DNA of 10,546 nucleotides from SYAN01 sp049459795 (GTDB taxonomy: Bacteria; Actinomycetota; Actinomycetes; Nanopelagicales; Nanopelagicaceae): the NCBI GenBank assembly GCA_049459795.1, contig JBMUDS010000032.1, forward strand, positions 1-10,546. Direction: 5' to 3'. The stretch's first letter is position 1. The number at the start of each line of letters is the position of its first letter. The notes beneath the pieces are model-generated. The model saw only the letters and a program-made list of their open reading frames with translations. It had not been told where the DNA came from and searched no databases. This document shows positions 1-6,261 of the stretch, piece after piece. A program made the translations under genes and the position numbers.

Positions 1-369
1 ACCTGTTGCACCTTGGGCACCAGCTGGTCCTTGATCGCCAGTGTCTCCCTTGTCTCCTTTCTCACCAGTGTCACCTTTAGGTCCTTGTAATCCCGTACTT
101 CCTGCTGGACCTTCTGCACCAGCAGGTCCCGGTACACCTTGCGCGCCAGCGGGACCGGCGGGACCTGCAGGACCTGTCGCACCACTTGCACCTATTGAGC
201 CAGATGGGCCTTGTGGTCCAGCTTCACCGCTTGCACCAGTTGCACCTCGTTCACCGCGCTCACCCTTTTCGCCTTTGTCACCTTTGTCGCCCTTATCGCC
301 CTTAGTTGCAGCACCTGCATTTCCCGTTGAACCCTTCTCTCCAACTTTCCCGTCGGCACCTTGAGGTCC
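1..369 (-). repeat. Gly-X-Y collagen triplet repeat, coding
   Basis: This is the part of the collagen-like gene that encodes the triplet repeat, codons 91-213. Nearly every third codon is GGN, with Pro, Ala, Lys, Asp, Glu, Thr and Gln filling X and Y. The nucleotide sequence is degenerate, so it is a protein-level repeat rather than a DNA satellite, although GGTCCT/GGACCA-like units recur. The register breaks once, where two extra codons (ACT AAG) follow the seventh triplet. Confidence 0.9.
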
Positions 370-639
370 TTTCAAGTTCACTCCGGTGGGCCACTTGCCA
401 CTCTTCTTTGGACCAAAGATCGTGAAGGTAGTTACGTCGATGTAGAAATCGCCGTCCACGCCGACAGTCGCTTTCGGTGCACCGCGACCACTCAAGATTG
501 TGTTGATGCCGCTACCTTCGCGACCAGCTGCGGACTTTGTTTTTGGTGGCTTTGCTGACCAAGCCATGGGACTCAATGTTGTTAGTAGAAGTGCTGAAAT
601 GATCGCCAAAGTCAGGCTCAGCGATCTGTTGCGGTTCAT
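1..639 (-). CDS. Secreted collagen-like (Gly-X-Y) protein, C-terminal part outside window
   Basis: The frame is open from an ATG at 639 to the window edge (213 codons, no stop), so the protein is partial. Residues 1-29 form a Sec signal peptide: basic MNRNR, a hydrophobic core, and a likely cleavage after AWSA. A short N-terminal region (about 30-90) contains GDFYID and FGPKKSGKWPTG, a pattern often found just before the collagen repeat in bacterial collagen-like proteins. From residue 91 there are 7 Gly-X-Y triplets, a two-residue break (TK), then 33 unbroken triplets to the edge. (GDK)3-GEK-(GER)2 is a charged block. Lys-Gly-Asp/Glu pairs are known to stabilise bacterial triple helices that lack hydroxyproline. 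The start is supported by GAGG about 6 nt upstream. The protein is probably exported and trimeric. Adhesive or surface-fibre function is inference, and no anchor is visible because the C-terminus is missing. Confidence 0.9.
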   Translation of the reverse strand, partial: MNRNRSLSLTLAIISALLLTTLSPMAWSAKPPKTKSAAGREGSGINTILSGRGAPKATVGVDGDFYIDVTTFTIFGPKKSGKWPTGVNLKGPQGADGKVGEKGSTGNAGAATKGDKGDKGDKGEKGERGERGATGASGEAGPQGPSGSIGASGATGPAGPAGPAGAQGVPGPAGAEGPAGSTGLQGPKGDTGEKGDKGDTGDQGPAGAQGATG

Positions 640-690
640 TGGATTCCTCTTTTCCTATCCTTCTTCTGTCGTTTTTTTCGATTGAAACGG

Positions 691-715
691 GCGGCATGCA
701 TCCAATAGATGCCGC
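691..715. repeat. Inverted repeat upstream of collagen-like gene
   Basis: The arms are GCGGCAT (691-697) and ATGCCGC (709-715), separated by 11 nt. It lies about 50 nt upstream of the collagen-like start codon, so it could be an operator or a 5'-UTR hairpin. No T-run follows on either strand in a position that would make it an intrinsic terminator. Confidence 0.4.
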
Positions 716-810
716 GGAAGAAATAGAGTGACGGATAACCCCCCAATGAGAAGATGAAATGCTTGTGGCTTTCCGCGAGGAGAAAGAGGACAATTTGCCC
801 CGTTCGGGCG

Positions 811-834
811 ACCTTGGGAATCAATCTCCAAGGT
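811..834. repeat. Inverted repeat in the divergent spacer
   Basis: The arms are ACCTTGG (811-817) and CCAAGGT (828-834) with a 10-nt loop. The repeat sits near the middle of the divergent spacer. The 17-nt distance between matching arm starts would suit a dimeric regulator, but no regulator gene is adjacent and the role is unknown. Confidence 0.4.
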
Positions 835-886
835 GTCTCTCAGCAAATACTTCTTCCCATCCCAGTACGCAGGTATTGAGTGCTCA

Positions 887-910
887 CATCAAGTGCGAGT
901 GTGCTTGATG
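887..910 (+). promoter_or_regulatory. Possible 5'-leader hairpin of the 204-aa secreted protein gene
   Basis: CATCAAG (887-893) pairs with CTTGATG (904-910). As RNA, two G-U pairs and one C-G pair extend the stem to 10 pairs closed by a GAGU tetraloop. It ends 27 nt before the ATG at 938 and leaves the ribosome-binding site (AAGGA, 928-932) free. It could be a leader stabiliser or an operator. There is no direct evidence for either. Confidence 0.4.
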
Positions 911-937
911 CTTGAGATGAATCGAGTAAGGAAGTAA

Positions 938-1552
938 ATGAAAAAGAAACTGGTAGCGGGAGCTCTTGTCGCTGGCCTTGTCCTTTCAGGAGGATCAGCG
1001 CTAACAGCATCTGCTCACGGTGGAAAAGGTCGCGGAGGAAACCTTGACGGTGTCCTCTCTGGCCTCGTTGGAAAAGGAACCCTGACTCAATCTCAGGTGG
1101 ATGAAATCAAGAAGGCAATCGAAGAAAGACGAGCGACTGCACAGGCTGAGCGAGATGCGAAGGCCACAGAGTTTCAGAACCTCATCGAAACCACGATTGG
1201 TTTGGACAGCGCGACTATCACCTCTCGCCTCTCAGCGGGTGAAAGTCTCGGTGCCATCGCTGGAACTAAGCGGCAGGCTCTTATCGATGCACTCATCGCA
1301 TTTCACACCAAGAGAATCGACCAGGCTGTGACCGATGGAAAAGTAACTGCAGAGCAAGCGACGACGCTCAAGGCGGGTCTTGCTGCGCAGGTGACTTTCT
1401 TCGTCGATCGAGTCCCTGGCCATCTGAAAATGGGGAAAGGGAAAGATAAGGACTTTGGTGAAGGTAAGAGGTTCGGGAAGGGAATGAATGGACATCGCGG
1501 TGCAAAGGCACCAAGAGGTTCAACTTCCACAACATCGAGTCCTGACGCTTAA
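938..1552 (+). CDS. Secreted protein of unknown function with GxLTxxQ-type helical modules
   Basis: This 204-aa exported protein has a signal peptide at residues 1-26: KKK, a hydrophobic core, and cleavage after TASA. The mature part has three recognisable pieces. The first is a helix with GTLTQSQ (47-53). The second is a module IGLDSATITSRL-SAGESLGAIAG (87-109). The third is RIDQAVTDGKVTAEQ (126-140). The pattern 'LG..-aGkSLaeIA...lDqAV.dGkiT..QA' recurs in many secreted bacterial proteins of unknown function, and I know no enzymatic role. From about residue 163 the tail is Lys/Gly-rich (GKGKDKDFGEGKRFGKG) and ends in Ser/Thr, so it is probably disordered and cationic. The ATG has AAGGA 5 nt upstream. 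The gene has its own terminator and is a single-gene unit divergent from the collagen-like gene. A cell-envelope role is inference. Confidence 0.85.
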   Translation: MKKKLVAGALVAGLVLSGGSALTASAHGGKGRGGNLDGVLSGLVGKGTLTQSQVDEIKKAIEERRATAQAERDAKATEFQNLIETTIGLDSATITSRLSAGESLGAIAGTKRQALIDALIAFHTKRIDQAVTDGKVTAEQATTLKAGLAAQVTFFVDRVPGHLKMGKGKDKDFGEGKRFGKGMNGHRGAKAPRGSTSTTSSPDA

Positions 1553-1576
1553 GTCATTTCTCCTCCAGGGAAAGTC

Positions 1577-1611
1577 AAGCCGCCACGAAAGTGGCGGCTT
1601 CTCCCTTTTTT
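1577..1611 (+). terminator. Strong intrinsic terminator after the 204-aa secreted protein gene
   Basis: A perfect 10-bp stem, AAGCCGCCAC (1577-1586) and GTGGCGGCTT (1591-1600), encloses a GAAA tetraloop. Six T residues follow at 1606-1611 after CTCCC. It begins 24 nt after the stop codon and should insulate rpiB from upstream transcription, which implies that rpiB has its own start site between about 1600 and 1636. Confidence 0.92.
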
Positions 1612-1636
1612 AGGCAACTGTTGAGAGAATCCGAAC

Positions 1637-2092
1637 ATGCGAGTACACATTGGAAGCGATCATGCTGGCCTCGAGTTCAAGGGCAAGATCATCGAGCACT
1701 TGAAATCACAGGGTCATGAAGTGATAGATCATGGACCTTTCGAATATGACGCTCTCGACGACTATCCACAGTTCTGTATTCCCGCCGCTATGGCTGTAGC
1801 GAAGGATCCAGGCTCTTTTGGCGTGGTTCTTGGGGGTTCAGGAAATGGTGAGCAGATGGCTGCGAATAAGGTGGAGGGCATCAGAGCTGCCTTGGTCTGG
1901 AGCCTTGAGACGGCGAAGCTTGCTCGTGAACATAATGATGCCAATGTCATCTCGATCGGCGGCCGTATGCATCCCGAGAAGTTCTGTCTCGATCTTGTGG
2001 ATACTTTCCTTTCTACGCCGTTCACTCAAGATGAGAGACATGTCCGTCGCATAGGACAAATCTCCAAGTATGAAGAGAGCGGTTCGCTCTAG
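1637..2092 (+). CDS. rpiB: Ribose-5-phosphate isomerase B
   Basis: This cytosolic enzyme interconverts ribulose 5-phosphate and ribose 5-phosphate in the non-oxidative pentose phosphate pathway. The 151-aa product matches the LacAB/RpiB family over its full length. It opens with GSDHAG (6-11) for phosphate and sugar binding. GGSGNGEQMAANK (66-78) follows, then REHNDANVISIGGR, which carries the conserved Asn and the glycine turn. Glu72 sits where E. coli-type RpiB has a catalytic Cys. It corresponds to the active-site Glu of the M. tuberculosis enzyme and marks the actinobacterial subgroup. The ATG is preceded by a modest GAGAG. Its TAG stop shares a CTAG with the stop of the convergent trmB. 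No terminator is visible between the two. Confidence 0.96.
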   Translation: MRVHIGSDHAGLEFKGKIIEHLKSQGHEVIDHGPFEYDALDDYPQFCIPAAMAVAKDPGSFGVVLGGSGNGEQMAANKVEGIRAALVWSLETAKLAREHNDANVISIGGRMHPEKFCLDLVDTFLSTPFTQDERHVRRIGQISKYEESGSL

Positions 2093-2784
2093 ATCTTCTT
2101 GTAAAGAAAATCAGTCACGCGGTGCTCTTTGTCGATTCCCTGTGACTCGAATTTAGTGAGCGGTCGCCACTCGGGTCGATCACATATGCCACCTTCGAGA
2201 CTCGTCTGACGTGCAAAGGTCTCCTCTATCTGGCGTGCGTAATCCTCCCAATCCGTTGCTATACGAATGACTCCATTCCGCCTTAGTTTCTTTGCGAGAA
2301 CGGAGGCGAATGAGTCATTCAAAAGTCTTCTCTTCCGATGCTTTGTCTTCGGCCATGGATCAGGGAAGAAGATGTGGAATGTATCGACGCTATCGTCTTC
2401 GATCAGATCAAGTACGAGATGGCAATCCTCATTGATCATCTTGAGATTATCGACTTCTGATTGCAAAGCACGCAATATCAACGAACCGATACCTGGTCGA
2501 TGGACTTCGATGGCGATAAATCCCTTTTCTGGAAATGCCTTGGCTATCTGGGCACTGGCTTCACCCATGCCGCTACCAATTTCGACGATGACTTCTCTTC
2601 CATCGGGAAATACTTGTCGTGGCGTGAAGGGTGACGATGGATTGAGAATAAAAGTGGACCCGTGATGGTCGATTGCACTCTTTTGGGCCTTCGTCATCCG
2701 CGCGCCACGTAATTGATAACTTCGCACCGATGGTCGCTCCACGACTCCAACTCTGCCATCTATAGTTGGCGACCTAATAATCAC
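2089..2784 (-). CDS. trmB: tRNA (guanine-N7-)-methyltransferase
   Basis: TrmB is a SAM-dependent Rossmann-fold enzyme that makes m7G46 in the variable loop of tRNAs. Diagnostic motifs, numbered from the GTG at 2784, appear in family order: RSYQLRGARMTKAQ (21-34, the N-terminal RSF..R-type motif), VEIGSGMGE (67-75, SAM glycine loop), FFPDPWPKTKHRKRR (139-153, catalytic Asp and tRNA contacts), ATDWEDYA (176-183) and RPLTKFESQG (207-216, TxxE signature). The 231-aa length is normal. The start is uncertain. GTG at 2784 leaves 24 nt to the pepN start, whereas GTG at 2742 (15th codon, with a nearby GGAG) leaves room for divergent promoters. Its 3' end overlaps the rpiB stop by 4 nt. Confidence 0.95.
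   Translation of the reverse strand: MIIRSPTIDGRVGVVERPSVRSYQLRGARMTKAQKSAIDHHGSTFILNPSSPFTPRQVFPDGREVIVEIGSGMGEASAQIAKAFPEKGFIAIEVHRPGIGSLILRALQSEVDNLKMINEDCHLVLDLIEDDSVDTFHIFFPDPWPKTKHRKRRLLNDSFASVLAKKLRRNGVIRIATDWEDYARQIEETFARQTSLEGGICDRPEWRPLTKFESQGIDKEHRVTDFLYKKI
2755..2770. promoter_or_regulatory. Near-palindrome with possible pepN -10 box between trmB and pepN
   Basis: GCCATCTATAGTTGGC is palindromic at seven of its eight position pairs. It contains TATAGT (2761-2766), which fits the actinobacterial TANNNT -10 pattern and would give a pepN leader of about 35 nt. No good -35 is seen. It could be an operator, a shared divergent promoter core, or chance. If trmB starts at 2784 the site lies inside its coding region. 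Confidence 0.35.
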
Positions 2785-2808
2785 GTAGGCCTATCTATTG
2801 GGGGAACC

Positions 2809-5346
2809 GTGCCAGGAGTCAATATCTCTCGCGCAGAAGCACAGGAGCGTTCGAAGCACTTATCGGTGTCGAGCTATGAGGTCACTATCGATGTGACCCA
2901 TGGTGGTGAGAATTTCATTGCTCGTAGCGAGATCCGATTCGACTGCTCTCACGATGGATACAAGACCTTCATCGACGCCGTTGGAAAGCGAATCATCTCG
3001 GCCACCCTCAACGGTCAAGCCGTCGATTCCTCTTCTTATGATGGTGAGAGCCTGCAGATCGAAGGGCTCGCTGCGAAGAACCACCTGATCGTCGAGATCG
3101 AGGGTGTCTACTCCAAGAATGGTGAAGGCCTCCAATACTCGGTCGATCCTGCAGACGGTGAGGCATACCTCTACTCCCAAGGAGAGACCGCCTACATCCG
3201 TCGGATGTATCCATGTTTTGACCAACCTGATCTCAAAGCGACATTCACGTTGACCGCGATCGTGCCTTCACATTGGGAAGTGATCTCGAATAGTCCGGTC
3301 GCTTCCAAGATGGTCGAAGGCAAGAGCGCAACATGGAAATTCGATCCCACTCCACGAATCTCCACCTACATCACAGCGCTCATCGCTGGTCCTTATTCCT
3401 ACGTCCATGACGTCTATCGTGGAAAGAAGGAAGTCCCCTTAGGCATCTATTGCCGCAAGTCGCTTGCGGAGCACTTGGATCCAGATGACATTTTCTTGGT
3501 GACGAAGCAGGGTTTCGATTACTTCGAGAGTGTCTTCGGTCTCGCATATCCCTTCGAAAAGTACGACCAGATCGCAGTGATGGACTTCAACTGGGGAGCG
3601 ATGGAGAACTCGGGTGCAGTCACATTCCGAGAGGACCTTCTCGTCTTTCGAAGCAAGGTGACAGAACGAATGTACTCAGCCCGTGCATCCACCATCCTCC
3701 ACGAGATGGCACATATGTGGTTCGGGAATATGGTCACCATGTCATGGTGGGATGACCTTTGGCTCAATGAATCCTTCGCTGAGTTTTCTTCCTACCTTGC
3801 GCTCGTCGAGGGAACACGCTTCAAGAATGGCTGGTCTGGCTTCAATTCGGAAAGGAAGAACTGGGCCTATCGCCAAGATCAACTCTCATCGACACACCCG
3901 ATCGTCGCTGACATGGTCGATATCGAGGCAGTCAACGCAAATTTCGATGGCATCACCTACGCGAAAGGTGCATCAGTACTGCAACAACTAGTCGCACATG
4001 TCGGAAGAGAGAACTTCATCGAAGGGCTCCGCGCCTACTTCGCAAAACATGCGTGGGGAAATACAACTCTCACCGACCTGCTCGTCGAATTAGAGAAGAC
4101 ATCCGGTCGAGATCTCAATCCATGGGTCAAGACCTGGCTACAAACTGCTGGCGTGAACACGCTCCGTCCGGTACTCGAAGTCACAGACGGTTCGTATAAG
4201 AAAGTGGCGATCAAGCAAGAGGTTCCATTGGTTCCCTCGGATTCGAAGGAACTTAGGCCACATCGACTTGCCGTCGGTCTCTATGACTTGAAGGACGGAC
4301 GACTCTCCCGCCGAAAGTCACATGAGTTCGATATGTCGGGCGAACTCACCGAGGTCTCCGCCTTCGTGGGTGAGAAAGAAGCTGATCTCCTTCTGATCAA
4401 TGATCATGACCAGAGCTACGCGAAGATCCGGTTCGATGATCGATCCATCGCGACTTTGAAGTCTCATCTCGGAAAGATCGATGACTCTCTGACGCGTGCG
4501 CTCTGTTGGAGCGCGGCCTGGGACATGCTCCGAGATGCTGAGCTATCTGCGACTGACTTCGTAGATATCGCAATCGCGGGTCTTCCGGGTGAAGATGACA
4601 TCACCATCGTGACAAACGTCGCACTTCAACTCGTGACGGCTGTGGAACTCTATGCGGCCGATAAGAATCGCGATCGATTACGCGAGAAGGTGGCCGATGC
4701 ACTTATTGCGATGCTAGAGAACGCTAAGCCAGGAAGCGATCATCAACTTCAATTCGCTCGCGCAGTTGCGACCTTCGCCCATTCATCGTCACAGAAGTCG
4801 AAGGTCTCGGAGATGCTCGATGGAAAGGTGTCAGGTCTCGTCATCGATGCTGATCTTCGATGGCACTTCCTCACGAATCTTGTGGAGAAGGGTGTGGCAT
4901 CGCGAGCAGATATCGATGCCGAACTCTCTCGCGACAACACGGTCACAGGTGAGAACGCTCATCAACTCTGTCTCGCTGCCTTTCCTGATGCTGAATCGAA
5001 GGCGTGGGCGTGGCGTGAAGCGACCGAATCTGACCTTACGAATTCAAAGCGCGTCGCGACTCTCAATGGTTTCGCGAGACCACTTCATCGTGACCTGATC
5101 GAAGGCTATGTCGATACTTACTTCGCCATACTTCTCGATGTCTGGGGCAAGAAGTCCTATGAAGTCTCAAGCAAGATCGTCTCGCTCCTCTTCCCCGCGT
5201 ATATCGTCAAGGATGCGACATTGACGAAGGCGAATGACTGGCTAACTGGTGCGGGTAAAGATGCCCCTGCGATCTTGCGCCGACTCGTTGCAGAAGGTCG
5301 AGATGCTCTTGAGCGAGCGCTCAAGGTGAAGGCGATCGATCAATAA
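2809..5346 (+). CDS. pepN: Aminopeptidase N (M1 family zinc metallopeptidase)
   Basis: This cytosolic M1 aminopeptidase removes N-terminal residues from peptides in the last steps of protein turnover. I choose the GTG at 2809 (845 aa) because GGGGG lies 4 nt upstream and the product then begins VPGVNISRAEAQER, the usual start of actinobacterial PepN. A 32-residue upstream extension is possible but overlaps trmB and has no family-like sequence. Catalytic features are GAMEN at 263-267 (substrate amino terminus), HEMAH at 298-302, the third zinc ligand E321 (HExxH-x18-E), and Tyr384 in ITYAKGAS. An N-terminal beta domain precedes the catalytic core. From about residue 500 an ERAP1-like helical C-terminal domain follows. 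There is no signal peptide. It converges with the small membrane protein gene, with 12 nt between the stops and no clear terminator. Confidence 0.96.
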   Translation: MPGVNISRAEAQERSKHLSVSSYEVTIDVTHGGENFIARSEIRFDCSHDGYKTFIDAVGKRIISATLNGQAVDSSSYDGESLQIEGLAAKNHLIVEIEGVYSKNGEGLQYSVDPADGEAYLYSQGETAYIRRMYPCFDQPDLKATFTLTAIVPSHWEVISNSPVASKMVEGKSATWKFDPTPRISTYITALIAGPYSYVHDVYRGKKEVPLGIYCRKSLAEHLDPDDIFLVTKQGFDYFESVFGLAYPFEKYDQIAVMDFNWGAMENSGAVTFREDLLVFRSKVTERMYSARASTILHEMAHMWFGNMVTMSWWDDLWLNESFAEFSSYLALVEGTRFKNGWSGFNSERKNWAYRQDQLSSTHPIVADMVDIEAVNANFDGITYAKGASVLQQLVAHVGRENFIEGLRAYFAKHAWGNTTLTDLLVELEKTSGRDLNPWVKTWLQTAGVNTLRPVLEVTDGSYKKVAIKQEVPLVPSDSKELRPHRLAVGLYDLKDGRLSRRKSHEFDMSGELTEVSAFVGEKEADLLLINDHDQSYAKIRFDDRSIATLKSHLGKIDDSLTRALCWSAAWDMLRDAELSATDFVDIAIAGLPGEDDITIVTNVALQLVTAVELYAADKNRDRLREKVADALIAMLENAKPGSDHQLQFARAVATFAHSSSQKSKVSEMLDGKVSGLVIDADLRWHFLTNLVEKGVASRADIDAELSRDNTVTGENAHQLCLAAFPDAESKAWAWREATESDLTNSKRVATLNGFARPLHRDLIEGYVDTYFAILLDVWGKKSYEVSSKIVSLLFPAYIVKDATLTKANDWLTGAGKDAPAILRRLVAEGRDALERALKVKAIDQ

Positions 5347-5358
5347 AGTTTAAGTTGG

Positions 5359-5589
5359 TTATTCGATTGATGTGAGGATGTCGCGCTTTGATGAAGGCGC
5401 GGCAACTTCCTTCTTCTCACTCTTTTCAAAGACTGAGACCAGGATCCAGATCAACGCTGAGACTCCGACTGGGATGAAGAGGAACCAGATCAACCCTTCG
5501 AGTAAAGGCAGTGGCTCTCCAGGAAGCGAACCATCTTCTTGTCGTATGGAGAGGAATCGGATCGAGAGGAGTGAGCTCAGGTTCGACAT
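5359..5589 (-). CDS. Small single-pass membrane protein, unknown function
   Basis: This 76-aa protein has one strong transmembrane segment, about residues 31-54 (from EGLIWFLF to ILVSVF). A short mixed N-terminal part precedes it and a charged tail (EKSEKKE) follows. By the positive-inside rule the orientation is ambiguous. The ATG at 5589 has AGGA about 7 nt upstream. The gene starts 38 nt after the HNH stop, so the two are likely co-transcribed. A TTGACG on the minus strand (5631-5626), over the HNH stop, could be a -35 for its own promoter, but the matching -10 is poor. Small membrane proteins at this place next to pepN are, to my recollection, common in actinobacteria. I do not know a function. 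Confidence 0.8.
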   Translation of the reverse strand: MSNLSSLLSIRFLSIRQEDGSLPGEPLPLLEGLIWFLFIPVGVSALIWILVSVFEKSEKKEVAAPSSKRDILTSIE

Positions 5590-5627
5590 GGGTGCATCCT
5601 AATAGTGGAGATCACTCGTCGCGCACG

Positions 5628-6152
5628 TCAAGCAGTTGCGCTAGAGGCACCATATGGTTCGAGATAAGGAATCCAACTTCTCTCTGCTCGCGAAGTGCCG
5701 AGTATGCGCCACGCCACACCTACTGGTTCACGTGGCAGTGTGCGAAGTTTCCAACCAAGTTCTTTCAGTGTCTTATCAGCCTTGACGTGATTGCACTTCT
5801 GACAACATGAGACGACATTCTCCCAATGGTGCATCCCTCCGCGTGAACGCGGGATCACGTGATCGACTGAGGTCGCAGTCGCCTGGCAATAGACGCAGCG
5901 ACCGCCGTCACGGGCGAAGATCGCACGTCTCGATAGTGGAACTGAGTGGCGATATGGGATTCGCACGAATTTATGCAATCTGATCACTGCAGGAAGCGTC
6001 ACTTCTCCACTTTCGTAACGAAGGATGCGATCAGATTCTTCTACGGCAGTTGCACGATTGTTGAGGACCAAAATGAGCGCGCGACGGTCAGAAACGACAC
6101 CTAGTGGCTCGTAGGTGGCGTTCAGAACTAGCGTCCTCGAACTCCCTGGCAC
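5628..6152 (-). CDS. HNH endonuclease family protein
   Basis: The 174-aa product belongs to the HNH protein group conserved in actinobacteria next to pepN and glbO (compare Rv2469c, from memory). The N-terminal part starts with RTLVLNATYEPLGVV and has an LVLNNRA stretch. The C-terminal part carries a zinc-bound HNH domain: CVYC (86-89), VDHVIPRSRGG with H98, ENVV with N112, and CQKCNHVKAD (117-126) with the second Cys pair. All expected ligands are present, so nuclease activity is plausible, but the biological substrate is unknown. I prefer the GTG at 6152 because AAGGAG (6164-6159) lies exactly 6 nt upstream and the start falls just before the conserved region. A longer form from ATG 6197 or TTG 6212 is open but lacks a good ribosome-binding site. 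The gene diverges from mscS. Confidence 0.9.
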   Translation of the reverse strand: MPGSSRTLVLNATYEPLGVVSDRRALILVLNNRATAVEESDRILRYESGEVTLPAVIRLHKFVRIPYRHSVPLSRRAIFARDGGRCVYCQATATSVDHVIPRSRGGMHHWENVVSCCQKCNHVKADKTLKELGWKLRTLPREPVGVAWRILGTSRAERSWIPYLEPYGASSATA

Positions 6153-6158
6153 GTAAGG

Positions 6159-6164
6159 CTCCTT
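6159..6164 (-). promoter_or_regulatory. Ribosome-binding site that sets the HNH gene start
   Basis: AAGGAG on the minus strand is followed by CCTTAC and then GTG (6152-6150). It is one of the best Shine-Dalgarno matches in the window with ideal spacing, and it argues against the two upstream in-frame start codons. Confidence 0.7.
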
Positions 6165-6247
6165 GTGACTCAGCACGTGGCTCGCGCTGGTGGGCATATA
6201 GTGCCGTAACAATCCGAGGAATCCGCGATTTTCACGTCAAGTTCCAA

Positions 6248-6253
6248 TAAAGT
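6248..6253 (+). promoter_or_regulatory. Possible -10 box for a leaderless mscS transcript
   Basis: TAAAGT matches TANNNT and ends 8 nt before the ATG at 6262, the spacing expected when transcription starts at the initiator codon. No Shine-Dalgarno is present, and leaderless mRNAs are common in actinobacteria. The -35 region is not convincing. Confidence 0.3.
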
Positions 6254-6261
6254 CGCGACTG

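Larger units (their letters stand above)
640..937. other. Divergent intergenic region, no convincing gene
   Basis: This spacer of about 300 bp separates two divergent exported-protein genes, so it should hold both promoters. I see no clear -35/-10 pair. It contains three inverted repeats with 7-bp arms and 10-11 nt loops (691-715, 811-834, 887-910). On the minus strand several short overlapping frames are open. One, running from a TTG at 824 to a TGA that overlaps the collagen gene's ATG, encodes 62 residues with a hydrophobic stretch and a very basic end. None resembles a family I know, and I do not call a gene here. Confidence 0.6.

Noticed and set aside
41..364. Plus-strand Pro-rich frame (SPLSP/GPAGP repeats)
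   Set aside because: It is the antisense image of the Gly-X-Y repeat, since GGN codons read as NCC on the other strand. The minus strand has a signal peptide and ribosome-binding site.
1..369. Repetitive DNA as a possible CRISPR array or satellite
   Set aside because: There are no constant-length repeats with unique spacers. The periodicity is three codons of a collagen repeat with degenerate wobble positions.
512..793. Minus-strand 93-codon frame over the start of the collagen-like gene
   Set aside because: It overlaps the signal-peptide region in another frame and has no family resemblance. The collagen frame has the better start and composition.
2713..2808. 32-codon N-terminal extension of pepN
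   Set aside because: It overlaps trmB and has no PepN-like sequence. GTG 2809 has GGGGG upstream and matches the usual family start.
5347..5358. Possible terminator between pepN and the small membrane gene
   Set aside because: There are only 12 nt, and flanking AATAA/TTATT pairing is too short for a convincing stem.
6251..6260. Perfect 10-bp palindrome AGTCGCGACT just before the mscS ATG
   Set aside because: Perfect 10-bp palindromes are expected about ten times in a window of this size, so position alone is not enough to call an operator.
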